DNA from: Geodermatophilus bullaregiensis | GTDB taxonomy: Bacteria; Actinomycetota; Actinomycetes; Mycobacteriales; Geodermatophilaceae | Length of the DNA stretch: 64,000 nucleotides | Assembly (NCBI RefSeq): GCF_016907675.1 | Contig: NZ_JAFBCJ010000001.1 | Location: 3,658,001 to 3,722,000 of the forward strand | Direction of reading: 5' to 3' | Shown: piece after piece, positions 34,438-43,494 of the stretch | How positions within the stretch are numbered: the first letter of the stretch is position 1 | Layout: each line of letters begins with the position of its first letter | Position numbers and translations under genes: made by a program | The notes under the pieces: generated by a model | Databases searched by the model: none | The model's input: only the letters and a program-made list of their open reading frames with translations | What the model was told of the DNA's origin: nothing

Positions 34438-34697
34438 CCGGTGCCTCCGCGGTGTGCGACCCCGCCGCGTCCGTGCGGCAGAGCTGTCCCCTGGACAACG
34501 GCACCAGCGGCCGGTACTCGATCGGAACGCGCGTCGAATCGGTGGTCTGCTGCGTGGGGCGTGGCCGACGACCGCGGTGCAGGACGCCCCGGAGACCTCG
34601 CCGCGGACCGGTCCCGCTCGACGTGTGGACGACCTCCGGCAGACCGAGCTGACGGCGGCACGCTGGACCTGGCTCCGCGACGGGAGCGCCGGACCCG

Positions 34698-34928
34698 TCA
34701 GGGCTCGTAGGAGAAGCCGCCACCGAGGGCGGTCAGCACGACCATGCCGGTGAAGGCCAGGACGATGAAGGCCACCACGACCGCGAACAGCAGCCAGCCG
34801 CGCTCCTCGAGGCCGCGCTTCGGGGGCTCGGCTGCGTCGGGCGTGAGGGCGGCGGGGGAGTCCGGCACCTCGAGGGCCGGCGCGGAGTCCTCGGCGGCAC
34901 GGGGCGGTCGGTCGACGGGCACGCTCAT
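34698..34928 (-). CDS. Small single-pass membrane protein, unknown
   Basis: 76 residues: an acidic Pro/Ala-rich N-terminus, then EERGWLLFAVVVAFIVLAFTGMVVLTALGGG, one membrane helix, and a short end. GGGAG precedes the ATG. The promoter -10 (TAGCGT, 34998-35003 on the minus strand) is followed at once by a 13-bp hairpin in the leader. No family recognised. Confidence 0.65.
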   Translation of the reverse strand: MSVPVDRPPRAAEDSAPALEVPDSPAALTPDAAEPPKRGLEERGWLLFAVVVAFIVLAFTGMVVLTALGGGFSYEP

Positions 34929-35301
34929 GACGACTCCCTGGGGAAGCCGGCCGTGGGGACCGGCGACCGGGCGCCGGCGGCTCGGCGCCCGGTCGCCACG
35001 CTAGGGCGACGGGGCGCCCGCCGGAGGGGTCGGAAGTCCCTCTCACCCCCGCTCCCGGCGCAGGAGCGGGGCACCCGGTGCGGACCCGCCCACGGCCGCC
35101 CGGTCACGGAGCGCGTCGGAGACGGCGAGCACGGTCACGCCGCGCAGGGACGGCAGCCCGGCAGGACCCGGGCAGGACGACCGACCCCGGCCGGGTCGCG
35201 GGGCCGAACTACGGTGCCGCCGCACGGGGCCGCCTCCCCGAGCGGGGACGCCGGCGGCCGGGACAGGCAGCATCGGGGACAGGCAGCATCGGGGAGCGGG
35301 G
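34929..35301. other. 373-nt divergent intergenic region
   Basis: It holds the leader hairpin of the small membrane gene (GCGACCGGGCGCC, 34963-34975, with its exact complement at 34984-34996), a -10-like TACGGT near 35212 for the kinase gene, and a 16-bp unit, GGGACAGGCAGCATCG, repeated twice in tandem at 35260-35291 just before the kinase ribosome site. No gene seen. Confidence 0.5.
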
Positions 35302-37527
35302 ATGGAGCTCACGGCCGGAGCCGTCTTCGCGGGTTACCGCGTGGTGCGGCAGCTCGGGACCGGAGGCATGGGGTCGGTCTACCTCGTGCAGCACCCGCGC
35401 CTGCCACGGCAGGACGCGATGAAGATCATCCACCCGCACCTGTCCTCCGACGCCGCCTTCGCCAAGCGCTTCGAGCGCGAGGCCGAGCTGGCCTGCACGC
35501 TCGACCACCCGGCGCTCGTGCGGGTCCACGACCGCGGCTGCGACGAGGGCCGGCTGTGGCTGACCATGCAGTTCATCGACGGTTCCGACGCCGACCAGGT
35601 GCTCCGCCGGGACGGTCCCATGGCGCCTCCCCGCGTGGTGCGCATCCTCGAGGCGGTCGCCGACGGGCTCGACCACGCGCACGAGACGGGCCTGGTGCAC
35701 CGCGACGTCAAGCCCGCCAACATCCTGCTGTCGAAGGACGGCACGAACGAGGAACGGGCCTTCCTCGGCGACTTCGGCATCGCCCACACCAGCGGGTCGA
35801 CGCGGCGGCTGACCGACACCGGCGCCCTGCTCGCCAGCCTCCCGTACGCGGCCCCCGAGCAGCTGCTCGACCGCCCCATCACCGGGGCCGTCGACGTCTA
35901 CGCGCTGGGCTGCGTGGTGTTCGAGCTGCTCACCGGGCGCCGGGTGTTCGGCCAGGACTCGCCGCTGGTCCTGATGGGCGCCGTCCTCGCCGGGCCGCGG
36001 CCGGAGACGTGGGAGGCGCTGCCGCCCGGCCGCACGGCCCTGCGCGAGGTGCTCCAGCGCGCCCTGGCGGCGGACCCGGCCGACCGCCACCCCACCTGCA
36101 ACGCCCTCGCCGCCGCCGTCCGGGACACGCTCGCGCCGGTGCCCGCCACCAGCGTCGCACCGGTCCCCGCCCGGGCCGCGGCCTTCTCGGAGCCGTCCGC
36201 TCCCGGCTCCTGGCCGGCCCCGCCCGCGGGACCCTCCTCGTGGCCGCCGCAGACCGTCATCCAGCCCCCGGCCGCTCCCGCTGGGCAGTGGGCGGCGCCC
36301 GAGGCGCCGTACGCCGGTGCGCCGTACCCCGGTGCGCCGGCCGGGCCGGGGGGCGGGTCCGGCGGGACGTACCCCGGCGGTCCGCCCACCGGCGGGACGT
36401 ACCCCGGCGGTCCGCCCACCGGCGGGACGTACCCCGGCGGTCCGCCCACCGGCGGGACCTACCCGGGTGGTCCGTACCCCGGTGGGTCACCTCCCGGCGG
36501 GTCGCACGCCGTCGGGACCGGCTCGCGGCCACGCCGTCGCTGGCCGTGGCTGCTCGCCGTCCTGCTGCTGCTCGCCGCGGCGGCGACCGGCGTCGTGCTC
36601 TGGCGTCCGTGGGCGCTGCAGGGCCCGGCCGCGGTGCAGGTGGACGCGCAGGCCGAGGGCGTCGAGGTCCGCTGGGAGCCGGTGGAGGGTGCCTCGGAGT
36701 ACCAGGTGCACCGCGACGGCGTCCTCGTCGGCCGCTCGGACTCGACGACGTACCTCGACGCCGAGGTGGGCAGCGGTGTCCGCGCGACGTACTCGGTGGC
36801 CGCCGTCGCCGGGGACGGCGAGCGCTCGGACCTGACGACGGCGGAGACGGTGGTCAGCGCCCTGCGCCCCCCGGGCGACCTCACCGCCGAGGTCCTCGTG
36901 TCCGGCGTGTCCCTGTCCTGGACCCCGGTCGACAACGCCGAGCACTACGAGGTCCGCCGTGGCGAGGAGGTGCTGGAGACGCGGACCGCCGGCTCGTCCC
37001 TGCTCGACGAGGCCCCGCCCGCGGGCACCCACGACTACTCGGTCACGGCCGTCGACGAGGACGGCGGGGCTCCCTCGTCCACCGCGTCGTTCGTCCTGGA
37101 GGTCAGCCCGTGGCTGGCGGCCGCCGACCTCGCGGCGGCCTTCGACGACCTGCTGCCCGACGTGCCGGGTCCCGGCGGGTGGGGGGACTCCACGTGCACC
37201 GCCTTCGACCCGGTGCGCACGTCCCCGGCCGTCGCGGGGATCGGCTGCACCCTCCCGTCGGGGATCTACGTCGAGTACATCCAGTACCCGGACCAGGCCG
37301 CCGTCGACCAGCGGATCGCCCAGCTCGACACCATCGCCGACCCCGCGGGGCCGCAGGGCACGGAGCAGGGCGGGTGGTACCGGCAGAGCCCGCCCGGTGA
37401 GGGGCTGGCGTGGGAGGCGTGGGGCCTGACCGAGCCCGACCGGCGGCTGATGGAGATCTACGTCGAGTGGTCCGGTCACACCATCGCCGACCTCGACGCG
37501 GCCTGGTACTACGCCGCTCCCTGGTGA
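35302..37527 (+). CDS. Receptor-type Ser/Thr protein kinase with two FN3-like extracellular domains
   Basis: 741 residues. The kinase domain (about 12-270) shows the Gly loop GTGGMGSVYLV, catalytic Lys in DAMKII, HRDVKPANILL and DFGIA. A Pro-rich linker holds a 10-residue repeat GGTYPGGPPT. A membrane helix (WPWLLAVLLLLAAAATGVVLW) leads to two fibronectin-III-like repeats (VEVRWEPVEGASEYQVHRDG; VSLSWTPVDNAEHYEVRRG) and a C-terminal ~130-residue domain with two Cys that may sense a ligand. The ATG follows a GGGGAG site. A strong terminator follows it. A second kinase lies downstream, possibly in the same signalling system. Confidence 0.85.
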   Translation: MELTAGAVFAGYRVVRQLGTGGMGSVYLVQHPRLPRQDAMKIIHPHLSSDAAFAKRFEREAELACTLDHPALVRVHDRGCDEGRLWLTMQFIDGSDADQVLRRDGPMAPPRVVRILEAVADGLDHAHETGLVHRDVKPANILLSKDGTNEERAFLGDFGIAHTSGSTRRLTDTGALLASLPYAAPEQLLDRPITGAVDVYALGCVVFELLTGRRVFGQDSPLVLMGAVLAGPRPETWEALPPGRTALREVLQRALAADPADRHPTCNALAAAVRDTLAPVPATSVAPVPARAAAFSEPSAPGSWPAPPAGPSSWPPQTVIQPPAAPAGQWAAPEAPYAGAPYPGAPAGPGGGSGGTYPGGPPTGGTYPGGPPTGGTYPGGPPTGGTYPGGPYPGGSPPGGSHAVGTGSRPRRRWPWLLAVLLLLAAAATGVVLWRPWALQGPAAVQVDAQAEGVEVRWEPVEGASEYQVHRDGVLVGRSDSTTYLDAEVGSGVRATYSVAAVAGDGERSDLTTAETVVSALRPPGDLTAEVLVSGVSLSWTPVDNAEHYEVRRGEEVLETRTAGSSLLDEAPPAGTHDYSVTAVDEDGGAPSSTASFVLEVSPWLAAADLAAAFDDLLPDVPGPGGWGDSTCTAFDPVRTSPAVAGIGCTLPSGIYVEYIQYPDQAAVDQRIAQLDTIADPAGPQGTEQGGWYRQSPPGEGLAWEAWGLTEPDRRLMEIYVEWSGHTIADLDAAWYYAAPW
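36361..36480 (+). repeat. 30-bp tandem repeat inside the kinase linker
   Basis: Three identical 30-bp units (36361-36390, 36391-36420, 36421-36450) and one diverged copy (36451-36480) encode GGTYPGGPPT. Exact identity suggests recent expansion by slippage, so linker length may vary between strains. Confidence 0.85.
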
Positions 37528-37531
37528 CCCC

Positions 37532-37570
37532 GGCGGTCCCCGGACCCGACCGCGGGTCCTGGGGACCGCC
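37532..37570 (+). terminator. Strong hairpin after the first kinase gene
   Basis: GGCGGTCCCCGGACCCG (37532-37548) pairs with CGGGTCC-T-GGGGACCGCC (37553-37570), a 17-bp stem with one bulge and a 4-nt loop, 5 nt after the stop codon. There is no U-tract, as is usual in GC-rich actinobacteria. Confidence 0.7.
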
Positions 37571-37782
37571 GCCCGCGGCCGGACGGGGCTACCTTCGCCT
37601 CCTCGCGCCGCACCGTCCGGGGGGCACCGTGCACCTGACCCGAGCCACCGCCCCTCCGTGGCCGCGCCGTGCGCCCGTGCCGGCGCGCCGGGGGAGCGGT
37701 GCGGGGACCGGCCCGGGCGGGATCGGCACCGTGCGGGCGCTGGACCCGGCGCGGTCATGACCAGCGGGCGGAGGAGGCGGCC

Positions 37783-38850
37783 GTGCTGAGGCCGGGCGAC
37801 GTCTTCGCCGGCTACCGCATCCAGGGCGTCATCGGGGAGGGCGGCTCCGGCGCGGTCTACCTCGCCGCCCACCCGCGGCTGCCGCGCCAGGACGCGCTCA
37901 AGGTGCTGCACCGGGCCCTGAGCCGGCACCCGGCCTACGTCACCCGCTTCCAGCGCGAGGCCGACGTCGCCTGCCGGCTGGACCACCCCTCGGTCGTCGC
38001 CGTGCACGACCGCGGGATGGAGGACGGCCAGCTGTGGATCGCCATGCAGTACGTGCAGGGCACCGACCTCGGCGCCGTGCTGCGCAGCACCGGGCCGCTG
38101 TCGCCGCGGCGCGCCCTCGCGGTCGTCGGCGCCGTCGGCGACGCCCTCGACCACGCGCACACCCACGGCCTGGTGCACCGCGACGTCAAGCCCGACAACA
38201 TCCTGCTCTCGCGCACGTCCACCGGCCCCGAGCGCGTCATGCTCACCGACTTCGGCATCGCCGCGGTGACCGGCGGCCCGACGCTGACCGTGGCCGGCTC
38301 CTTCGTCGCCACGATGGCCTACGCGCCGCTCGAGCAGCTGGAGAGCCGCGGGGTCGACGGGCGCACCGACCTGTACGCGCTCGGCGCCGTCCTCCACGAG
38401 CTGCTCACCGGTGTGCGCCCGTACGCCGGCCTGTCGCTCGAGGCCGTCTACGCGGCGAAGGTCCGCGGCGAGGTGCCCGACCTGCGTGCCCGCCGCCCCG
38501 ACCTGCCGCCCGGCCTGGCCGAGGTCGTCCGGCGGGCCATGGCCCCCGACCCGGCCGACCGGTTCCGCACCTGCGGGGAGCTGGCCGCGGCCGCGAAGCG
38601 CGCGCTGGACCCGCCGCCACCACCGTGGCAGCCGAGGGGGACGGTGGTCCTGCCGCAGGTCCCGCCGTCCCGGCGGCCGCCGCCGGCGACGCCCCGGCCG
38701 CTGGACCCGCCGACCCTGCCGCCCGGTGCGTCGGCGTGGTCCCCCGGTGCGACCGGGACGACGCCGCCGCGGCGGACGTGGCCGTGGGCCGTGGCGGCCG
38801 TCGTCCTCGCCGTGGCCGTCGTGCTCCTCGTCGTGTTCGCCCTGCTCTGA
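37783..38850 (+). CDS. Ser/Thr protein kinase with C-terminal membrane anchor
   Basis: 355 residues. The kinase domain has GEGGSGAVYLA, catalytic Lys in DALKVLH, HRDVKPDNILLS and DFGIAAV. It shares RLPRQDA before the Lys with the upstream kinase, so the two are probably paralogues. A Pro-rich linker ends in one membrane helix (WPWAVAAVVLAVAVVLLVVFALL) with no outer domain. The GTG at 37783 has GGAGGAGG before it. It may act with the larger receptor kinase. Confidence 0.85.
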   Translation: MLRPGDVFAGYRIQGVIGEGGSGAVYLAAHPRLPRQDALKVLHRALSRHPAYVTRFQREADVACRLDHPSVVAVHDRGMEDGQLWIAMQYVQGTDLGAVLRSTGPLSPRRALAVVGAVGDALDHAHTHGLVHRDVKPDNILLSRTSTGPERVMLTDFGIAAVTGGPTLTVAGSFVATMAYAPLEQLESRGVDGRTDLYALGAVLHELLTGVRPYAGLSLEAVYAAKVRGEVPDLRARRPDLPPGLAEVVRRAMAPDPADRFRTCGELAAAAKRALDPPPPPWQPRGTVVLPQVPPSRRPPPATPRPLDPPTLPPGASAWSPGATGTTPPRRTWPWAVAAVVLAVAVVLLVVFALL

Positions 38851-38856
38851 GGGCGC

Positions 38857-39450
38857 TCAGCCGACCCGCAGCCCCAGCAGCTGGGCCAGCACGACGGCCT
38901 GCTCGGCGCGGATGCGGGCGCCGTCCAGCGGGGTGGCGCGCGGGTCGAAGGCGGTCAGGTCGCTGCCGCGCAGGTCGGCCCCTGCCCAGCGGCTGCCCTC
39001 CAGCGCCGCGGCCGACAGGTCGGCGTCGGTGACCGTGGCGCCGGTGAGGTCGGCGCCGCGCAGGTCCACCTCGCGCAGCCGCACGCCGGTGAAGACGGCG
39101 CCGCGCAGGTCGGCGTCGACCAGGGTGGTGAACGACCAGTCCCCGCCGGTCACCCGCAGCGGCCGCAGCGAGCAGTCGGCGAAGGCGCTGCCCAGGAACG
39201 TGCAGTCGGTGAACTCGGCGGTGGTGAACGAGCAGGCGGTGAAGCGGCAGCTCCGGAACGCCGAGGCCTCGTGCCGGCCGGCGGACAGGCGGCAGTCGGT
39301 GAAGGTGCAGTCCTCGAACGTGGCGCCCACCGACTCGGTCTCGCTGAGGTCCACGTCGACGAACGTGCAGCGCAGGAACGACCGGCCGGACAGGTCCTCG
39401 GCGTACCGGTCCTCGCCGCGCAGGGTCTCGTCCTCCCGGGCCTCGGCCAC
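38857..39450 (-). CDS. Pentapeptide-repeat protein
   Basis: 197 residues, nearly all made of A(D/N)Lxx-type pentapeptides (CTFVDVDLSET, VDADLRGAVFTGVRLREVDLRGADLTGATV), which form a right-handed square beta-helix. The first half uses Cys/Phe-rich units, as in McbG/Qnr-like proteins. Function is not clear from sequence; DNA mimicry and gyrase protection are known for some members. The GTG start is preceded by CAGGGT at 6 nt, a near match to the leaderless -10 pattern. Its stop lies just after the kinase stop on the other strand. Confidence 0.8.
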   Translation of the reverse strand: MAEAREDETLRGEDRYAEDLSGRSFLRCTFVDVDLSETESVGATFEDCTFTDCRLSAGRHEASAFRSCRFTACSFTTAEFTDCTFLGSAFADCSLRPLRVTGGDWSFTTLVDADLRGAVFTGVRLREVDLRGADLTGATVTDADLSAAALEGSRWAGADLRGSDLTAFDPRATPLDGARIRAEQAVVLAQLLGLRVG

Positions 39451-39482
39451 GGCGCGACCCTGGAGACCGGGAGACGTCGGGG

Positions 39483-39719
39483 TCAGCCGCCGCGCTTCAC
39501 CTCGGCCTGGACGATGCCGCCGACCGCCAGCCGCAGCGCCTCGCTGGAGCCGTCGCCCTCGGCGAGCGCGGCGCGCGCGTCCTCGGGCAGCAGCGCGGGG
39601 TCGACCTCGTCGAGCCAGGCCACGTCCTCGCCGTTGCGGCGGCCCACCCGCAGGCCGGCGTCGCCCTTGCGGATGACGTAGTGCTCACCGTCGATGTCGA
39701 GTGTCAGGTCGTCGCTCAT
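39483..39719 (-). CDS. Small acidic protein, unknown
   Basis: 78 residues: LTLDIDGEHYVIRKGDAGLRVGRRNGEDVAWLDEVDPALLPEDARAAL, a likely small beta sheet followed by a helix. No family recognised. The ATG has TAGGGC six nt before it and no Shine-Dalgarno sequence, so it is probably leaderless. It may be co-transcribed with the pentapeptide gene 32 nt downstream. Confidence 0.6.
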   Translation of the reverse strand: MSDDLTLDIDGEHYVIRKGDAGLRVGRRNGEDVAWLDEVDPALLPEDARAALAEGDGSSEALRLAVGGIVQAEVKRGG

Positions 39720-39763
39720 GGGCAGGCCCTACCCCGCGCGGACCGCGGCACGCGCCGCGCAGG

Positions 39764-40102
39764 ATGGCCGGCGTGGACAGCGAGGACGTCGTCGAGGTGG
39801 TCGTCACCGGTCCGGACGCCGAGTGGCTGGCCGGGTACACGCGGACGCTGGTCGGGGAGCGGCTGGCCGCCTGCGGTCACCAGCTCGCCGCGATCCGGTC
39901 GGTGTACCGGTGGGAGGGGCGGGTGCACGACGACCCCGAGGCCCGCGTCGCCCTGCACACCCGCCGCTCGCTGGTGCCGGCGGTCGTGGCCCGCACCGCC
40001 GAGCTGCACCCCTACGACGTCCCCTGCGTCATCGCGCTGCCGCTGGCCGGTGGCAGCCCCGACTACCTGCGCTGGGTGGTCGCCGAGACCCGCGCTCCCT
40101 AG
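39764..40102 (+). CDS. cutA: CutA-type divalent cation tolerance protein
   Basis: About 112 residues with the CutA1 ferredoxin-like fold: VVVTGPDAEWLAGYTRTLVGERLAACGHQ, SVYRWEGRVHDDPEARVALHTRR and the closing ELHPYDVPCVIALPLAGGSPDYLRWV. CutA forms stable trimers; its link to copper tolerance is old and indirect. ATG 39764 or GTG 39773 could be the start; the latter has CAGGAT 7 nt before it. Its TAG shares CTAG (40099-40102) with the stop of the converging reductase gene. Confidence 0.85.
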   Translation: MAGVDSEDVVEVVVTGPDAEWLAGYTRTLVGERLAACGHQLAAIRSVYRWEGRVHDDPEARVALHTRRSLVPAVVARTAELHPYDVPCVIALPLAGGSPDYLRWVVAETRAP

Positions 40103-41001
40103 GGGGTGAGCACGAGCTTGCCGCGCACGTGCCCCTCCCGGCTGACCCGGTACGCCTCGGCCGCCTGCTCGAACGGGTACGTGCCGGCGACCGGGAGCTC
40201 GAGGCGGCCCTGCGTGACCAGGGCGGCCACCTCCGCCAGCCGCGGGGCGGCGCCGGCGTTGCTCGTGGTCACCTGCACGCCGAGCTCGGCGGCACCGAAG
40301 TCGGCGATGGTCACGACCTTCCCCGGGTCCCCGGTGAGTGCGACCAGGTCGCGCACCGAGCCCTTGCCGGCGGTGTCGATCCCGCCGTGCACGCCGTCGG
40401 GTGCGATCTCCCGCACCCGGTCGACCAGCCCCTCGCCGTAGGTGGTCGGCAGCGCGCCGAGCGAGCGGACGAAGTCGGCGTTGGCCGGGCTCGAGGTCCC
40501 GATGACGCCGAGACCCCGGCTGACCGCGACCTGCACGGTGACGGTCCCCACCCCGCCGCTGGCCCCGTCGACGACGACGGTCCGCCCCGGCGCCAGCCCC
40601 AGCAGGTCGAGCACGCGGACGGCGGTCTCGCCGGTCACGCCCAGCCCGGCGGCCACCTCGAAGGAGACGTTCGGCGGCTTGGGCGCCCAGGCGGTGAGCA
40701 CGGCGTACTCGGCGGCCGCGGCACCCGAGGTGAGCCCGAAGACCGGGTCCCCGACCTGCACGCCGGTCGTGCCGTCCCCGACCTCGTCGACGACCCCCGC
40801 GGCGTCGTAGCCGGGCACGGTCGGCCCGTCCGGCGCCCGGCCGCCGGCCATCATCCCGCTGACCTGCTTCCAGTCCAGCGGGTTGACGCTGGCCGCCCGG
40901 ACGGCGATCCGGACCTGCCCCCGCCCGGCGTGCGGCTCCTCGACCTCCCCGACGGACAGGACGTCGGGCTCCCCGTACTGCGTGTAGACGACGGCGCGCA
41001 C
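40099..41001 (-). CDS. Zinc-less MDR reductase (quinone oxidoreductase-like)
   Basis: 300 residues. N-terminal [14 protein letters not shown] and [14 protein letters not shown], nucleotide-binding [17 protein letters not shown], and a C-terminal VRGKLVLTP. No catalytic zinc Cys. GTG 41001 with AGGAG upstream is chosen over an earlier in-frame start at 41049. The family reduces quinones or enones with NADPH; the substrate here is unknown. It ends tail to tail with cutA in a shared CTAG. Confidence 0.85.
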   Translation of the reverse strand: MRAVVYTQYGEPDVLSVGEVEEPHAGRGQVRIAVRAASVNPLDWKQVSGMMAGGRAPDGPTVPGYDAAGVVDEVGDGTTGVQVGDPVFGLTSGAAAAEYAVLTAWAPKPPNVSFEVAAGLGVTGETAVRVLDLLGLAPGRTVVVDGASGGVGTVTVQVAVSRGLGVIGTSSPANADFVRSLGALPTTYGEGLVDRVREIAPDGVHGGIDTAGKGSVRDLVALTGDPGKVVTIADFGAAELGVQVTTSNAGAAPRLAEVAALVTQGRLELPVAGTYPFEQAAEAYRVSREGHVRGKLVLTP

Positions 41002-41106
41002 CTGCGGCTCCTCTGCGACGGCGGGACGACGGGACGACGGTCGCTGCAACCGCGGTCACCGTCCGCGCGTTCCCGCCGTCAGCCGGGCCCGCTCCGCGTC
41101 GCCCCG

Positions 41107-41394
41107 TCAGCCCGGCTCACCGCGGAGCTTGCGCCTGGCCACCACGACCAGGTCGACCAGCGCGACCGCGCCGAAGACGAACAGCAGCACCGCCGGCCAG
41201 GTGGGCAGCTCGGTGCGCAGCCACAGGACCCCGAAGACGACGCAGACGACGAGGCCGAAGCCGGCCAGCACCAGCCGCAGCGTCAGCGCCGACTGCGCCG
41301 GGGGCGCGCCGAGGAGACCCGCCGTCGGGTCGTGGTGGTCGGGCAGACCCCTGGCGTACTCGTCACGGGTCGGCCTGCGCCGGGGTTCGCTCAT
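41107..41394 (-). CDS. Small two-helix membrane protein (DUF6343-like)
   Basis: 95 residues: a basic N-terminus ([19 protein letters not shown]), then [24 protein letters not shown] and [21 protein letters not shown], two membrane helices, and a basic end. It resembles short actinobacterial DUF6343 proteins, from memory. The ATG at 41394 is preferred over an upstream frame extension that lacks ribosome-site support. Function unknown. Confidence 0.6.
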   Translation of the reverse strand: MSEPRRRPTRDEYARGLPDHHDPTAGLLGAPPAQSALTLRLVLAGFGLVVCVVFGVLWLRTELPTWPAVLLFVFGAVALVDLVVVARRKLRGEPG

Positions 41395-41504
41395 GCCCGC
41401 CCGGTACCCGGCCGGGGCCGCGGTCACCCGGCCCGGCGGTCCACGGGAACGGCCGCCGACCGCGCCGCCCGGCGCCGGGCCGCAGCGCACTACCCTGGAT
41501 CGAC

Positions 41505-42620
41505 GTGGCCGCAGACTTCGCCGTCGTCCTGGACGAGCTCGACACGACCCTGAAGTCCATCGAGGCCGTCCTCGACGTGGACCGCCTCCGCCGCGAGGTG
41601 GCCGACCTCGAGCAGCAGGCCGCCGCGCCCGACCTCTGGAACGACGTCGAGGCCGCCCAGGCCCTGACCTCCAAGCTGTCCTACCTGCAGGGGGACCTGC
41701 GCCGGGTCGAGGAGCTGCGCAGCCGGCTCGACGACGTCGGGCTGCTGCACGAGATGGCCGCCGAGGAGGACGACGCCGCGGTCACCGCCGAGGCGGAGCG
41801 GGAGCTGGAGAGCCTGCGCAAGGCGATCGACGAGCTCGAGGTCCGCACCCTCCTCAACGGCGAGTACGACTCCCGCGAGGCGCTGGTGACCATCCGGTCG
41901 GAGGCCGGCGGGGTCGACGCCGCCGACTTCGCCGAGATGCTCATGCGGATGTACCTGCGCTACGCCGAGCGGCACCGCTACCCGGTCGAGGTCTACGACA
42001 TCTCCTACGCGGAGGAGGCCGGCATCAAGTCGGCCACCTTCGCGGTCAAGCAGCCCTACGCCTACGGCACGCTCTCGGTCGAGCAGGGCACCCACCGGCT
42101 GGTGCGCATCTCGCCGTTCGACAACCAGGGCCGCCGGCAGACCTCCTTCGCCGGGGTCGAGGTGCTGCCGGTCGTCGAGCAGACCGACCACGTCGACATC
42201 CCGGAGAACGAGATCCGCATCGACGTCTTCCGGTCCAGCGGCCCGGGCGGGCAGAGCGTGAACACCACCGACTCCGCCGTCCGGATCACCCACCTGCCCA
42301 CCGGCATCGTCGTCTCCTGCCAGAACGAGAAGAGCCAGATCCAGAACCGGGCGGCCGCCATGCGCGTGCTCCAGGCCCGGCTGCTGGCCAAGCGGCAGGA
42401 GGAGCAGCGCGCGGAGATGGACGCGCTGAAGGGCGAGGGCGGCAGCAGCTGGGGCAACCAGATGCGCTCCTACGTCCTGCACCCGTACCAGATGGTCAAG
42501 GACCTGCGGACCGAGCAGGAGACCGGCAACACCGGCGCGGTCCTCGACGGTGACATCGACGGCTTCATCGAGGCCGGCATCCGCTGGCGCCGTCAGCAGG
42601 AGTCGGTCGCCGCGAGCTGA
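41505..42620 (+). CDS. prfB: Peptide chain release factor 2
   Basis: 371 residues, full RF2 length. The SPF anticodon-like tripeptide lies in [15 protein letters not shown] and the catalytic GGQ in [12 protein letters not shown]2 ends translation at UGA and UAA. The frame is continuous, with no programmed frameshift as found in E. coli prfB. GTG start with TACCCT (41491-41496) 8 nt upstream and no Shine-Dalgarno, so probably leaderless. A hairpin follows the stop. The prfB-ftsE-ftsX-smpB order is common in actinobacteria. Confidence 0.97.
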   Translation: MAADFAVVLDELDTTLKSIEAVLDVDRLRREVADLEQQAAAPDLWNDVEAAQALTSKLSYLQGDLRRVEELRSRLDDVGLLHEMAAEEDDAAVTAEAERELESLRKAIDELEVRTLLNGEYDSREALVTIRSEAGGVDAADFAEMLMRMYLRYAERHRYPVEVYDISYAEEAGIKSATFAVKQPYAYGTLSVEQGTHRLVRISPFDNQGRRQTSFAGVEVLPVVEQTDHVDIPENEIRIDVFRSSGPGGQSVNTTDSAVRITHLPTGIVVSCQNEKSQIQNRAAAMRVLQARLLAKRQEEQRAEMDALKGEGGSSWGNQMRSYVLHPYQMVKDLRTEQETGNTGAVLDGDIDGFIEAGIRWRRQQESVAAS

Positions 42621-42621
42621 G

Positions 42622-42659
42622 GGAGGACGGCGCCGGGCGGCGTCGGCCGGCCGTCCTCC
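42622..42659 (+). terminator. Hairpin after prfB
   Basis: GGAGGACGGC (42622-42631) pairs exactly with GCCGTCCTCC (42650-42659), just after the prfB stop. No U-tract. Confidence 0.6.
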
Positions 42660-42760
42660 TGGGGTGGGAGTGGCTGCCGGTCACTCCCCGCGGGAACCGG
42701 CCCGCGCGTTCCGGGCCGAACCGGTCATCCTGGCGCCCGGGGCAGGTACCGTGGCCACTC

Positions 42761-43450
42761 GTGATCGAACTGCAACACGTCACCAAGCTCTACCCGGCCA
42801 GCAACCGGCCGGCCCTCGATGACGTGTCGACCGAGATCGACAAGGGCGAGTTCGTCTTCCTCATCGGCTCCTCCGGCTCGGGCAAGTCGACCTTCCTGCG
42901 GCTGCTGCTCAAGGAGGACGACCCCACGCGCGGCACGGTCACCGTCAACGGCAAGACCCTCAACGGCATGAGCAAGTGGCAGGTGCCCAAGCTCCGCCGC
43001 ACGATGGGCTGCGTCTTCCAGGACTTCCGGCTGCTGCGCAACCGGACCGTGGCCGAGAACGTCGCCTTCGCCCTCGAGGTCATCAACAAGCCGCACCGCA
43101 CCATCAAGCGGGTCGTCCCCGAGGTGCTGGAGATGGTCGGCCTCGACGGCAAGGCCAACCGCCTGCCGCACGAGCTCTCCGGTGGTGAGCAGCAGCGGGT
43201 CGCGATCGCCCGCGCGTTCGTCAACCGGCCGCTGGTCCTGCTCGCCGACGAGCCCACCGGCAACCTCGACCCGGAGACCAGCGAGGGGATCATGCTGCTG
43301 CTGGAGCGGATCAACCGCACCGGCACCACGGTGATCATGGCGACGCACGACTACCACATCGTCGACTCCATGCGCCGCCGCGTGATCGAGCTCAACGGCG
43401 GCCAGATCACCCGCGACCAGTCGCGCGGCGTCTACGGCGTCGGCCGCTAG
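42761..43450 (+). CDS. ftsE: Cell division ATP-binding protein FtsE
   Basis: 229 residues, an ABC ATPase: Walker [11 protein letters not shown]-loop VFQDFRLL, signature [14 protein letters not shown], Walker [13 protein letters not shown] and switch His in MATHDYHIV. With FtsX it controls peptidoglycan hydrolases (RipC in mycobacteria) at division. GTG start, TACCGT (42747-42752) 8 nt before it and no ribosome site, so probably leaderless. ftsX follows 44 nt later. Confidence 0.97.
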   Translation: MIELQHVTKLYPASNRPALDDVSTEIDKGEFVFLIGSSGSGKSTFLRLLLKEDDPTRGTVTVNGKTLNGMSKWQVPKLRRTMGCVFQDFRLLRNRTVAENVAFALEVINKPHRTIKRVVPEVLEMVGLDGKANRLPHELSGGEQQRVAIARAFVNRPLVLLADEPTGNLDPETSEGIMLLLERINRTGTTVIMATHDYHIVDSMRRRVIELNGGQITRDQSRGVYGVGR

Positions 43451-43494
43451 ACCCGGCCACCCCTCCCCGACCTGCGCCTCACGACAGGGAACCC

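Noticed and set aside
34484-34500. Short TGTCC-N3-GGACA dyad upstream of flagellin as an operator
   Set aside because: Half-sites of 5 bp in such GC-rich DNA occur by chance, and no sigma-28-like promoter was seen nearby.
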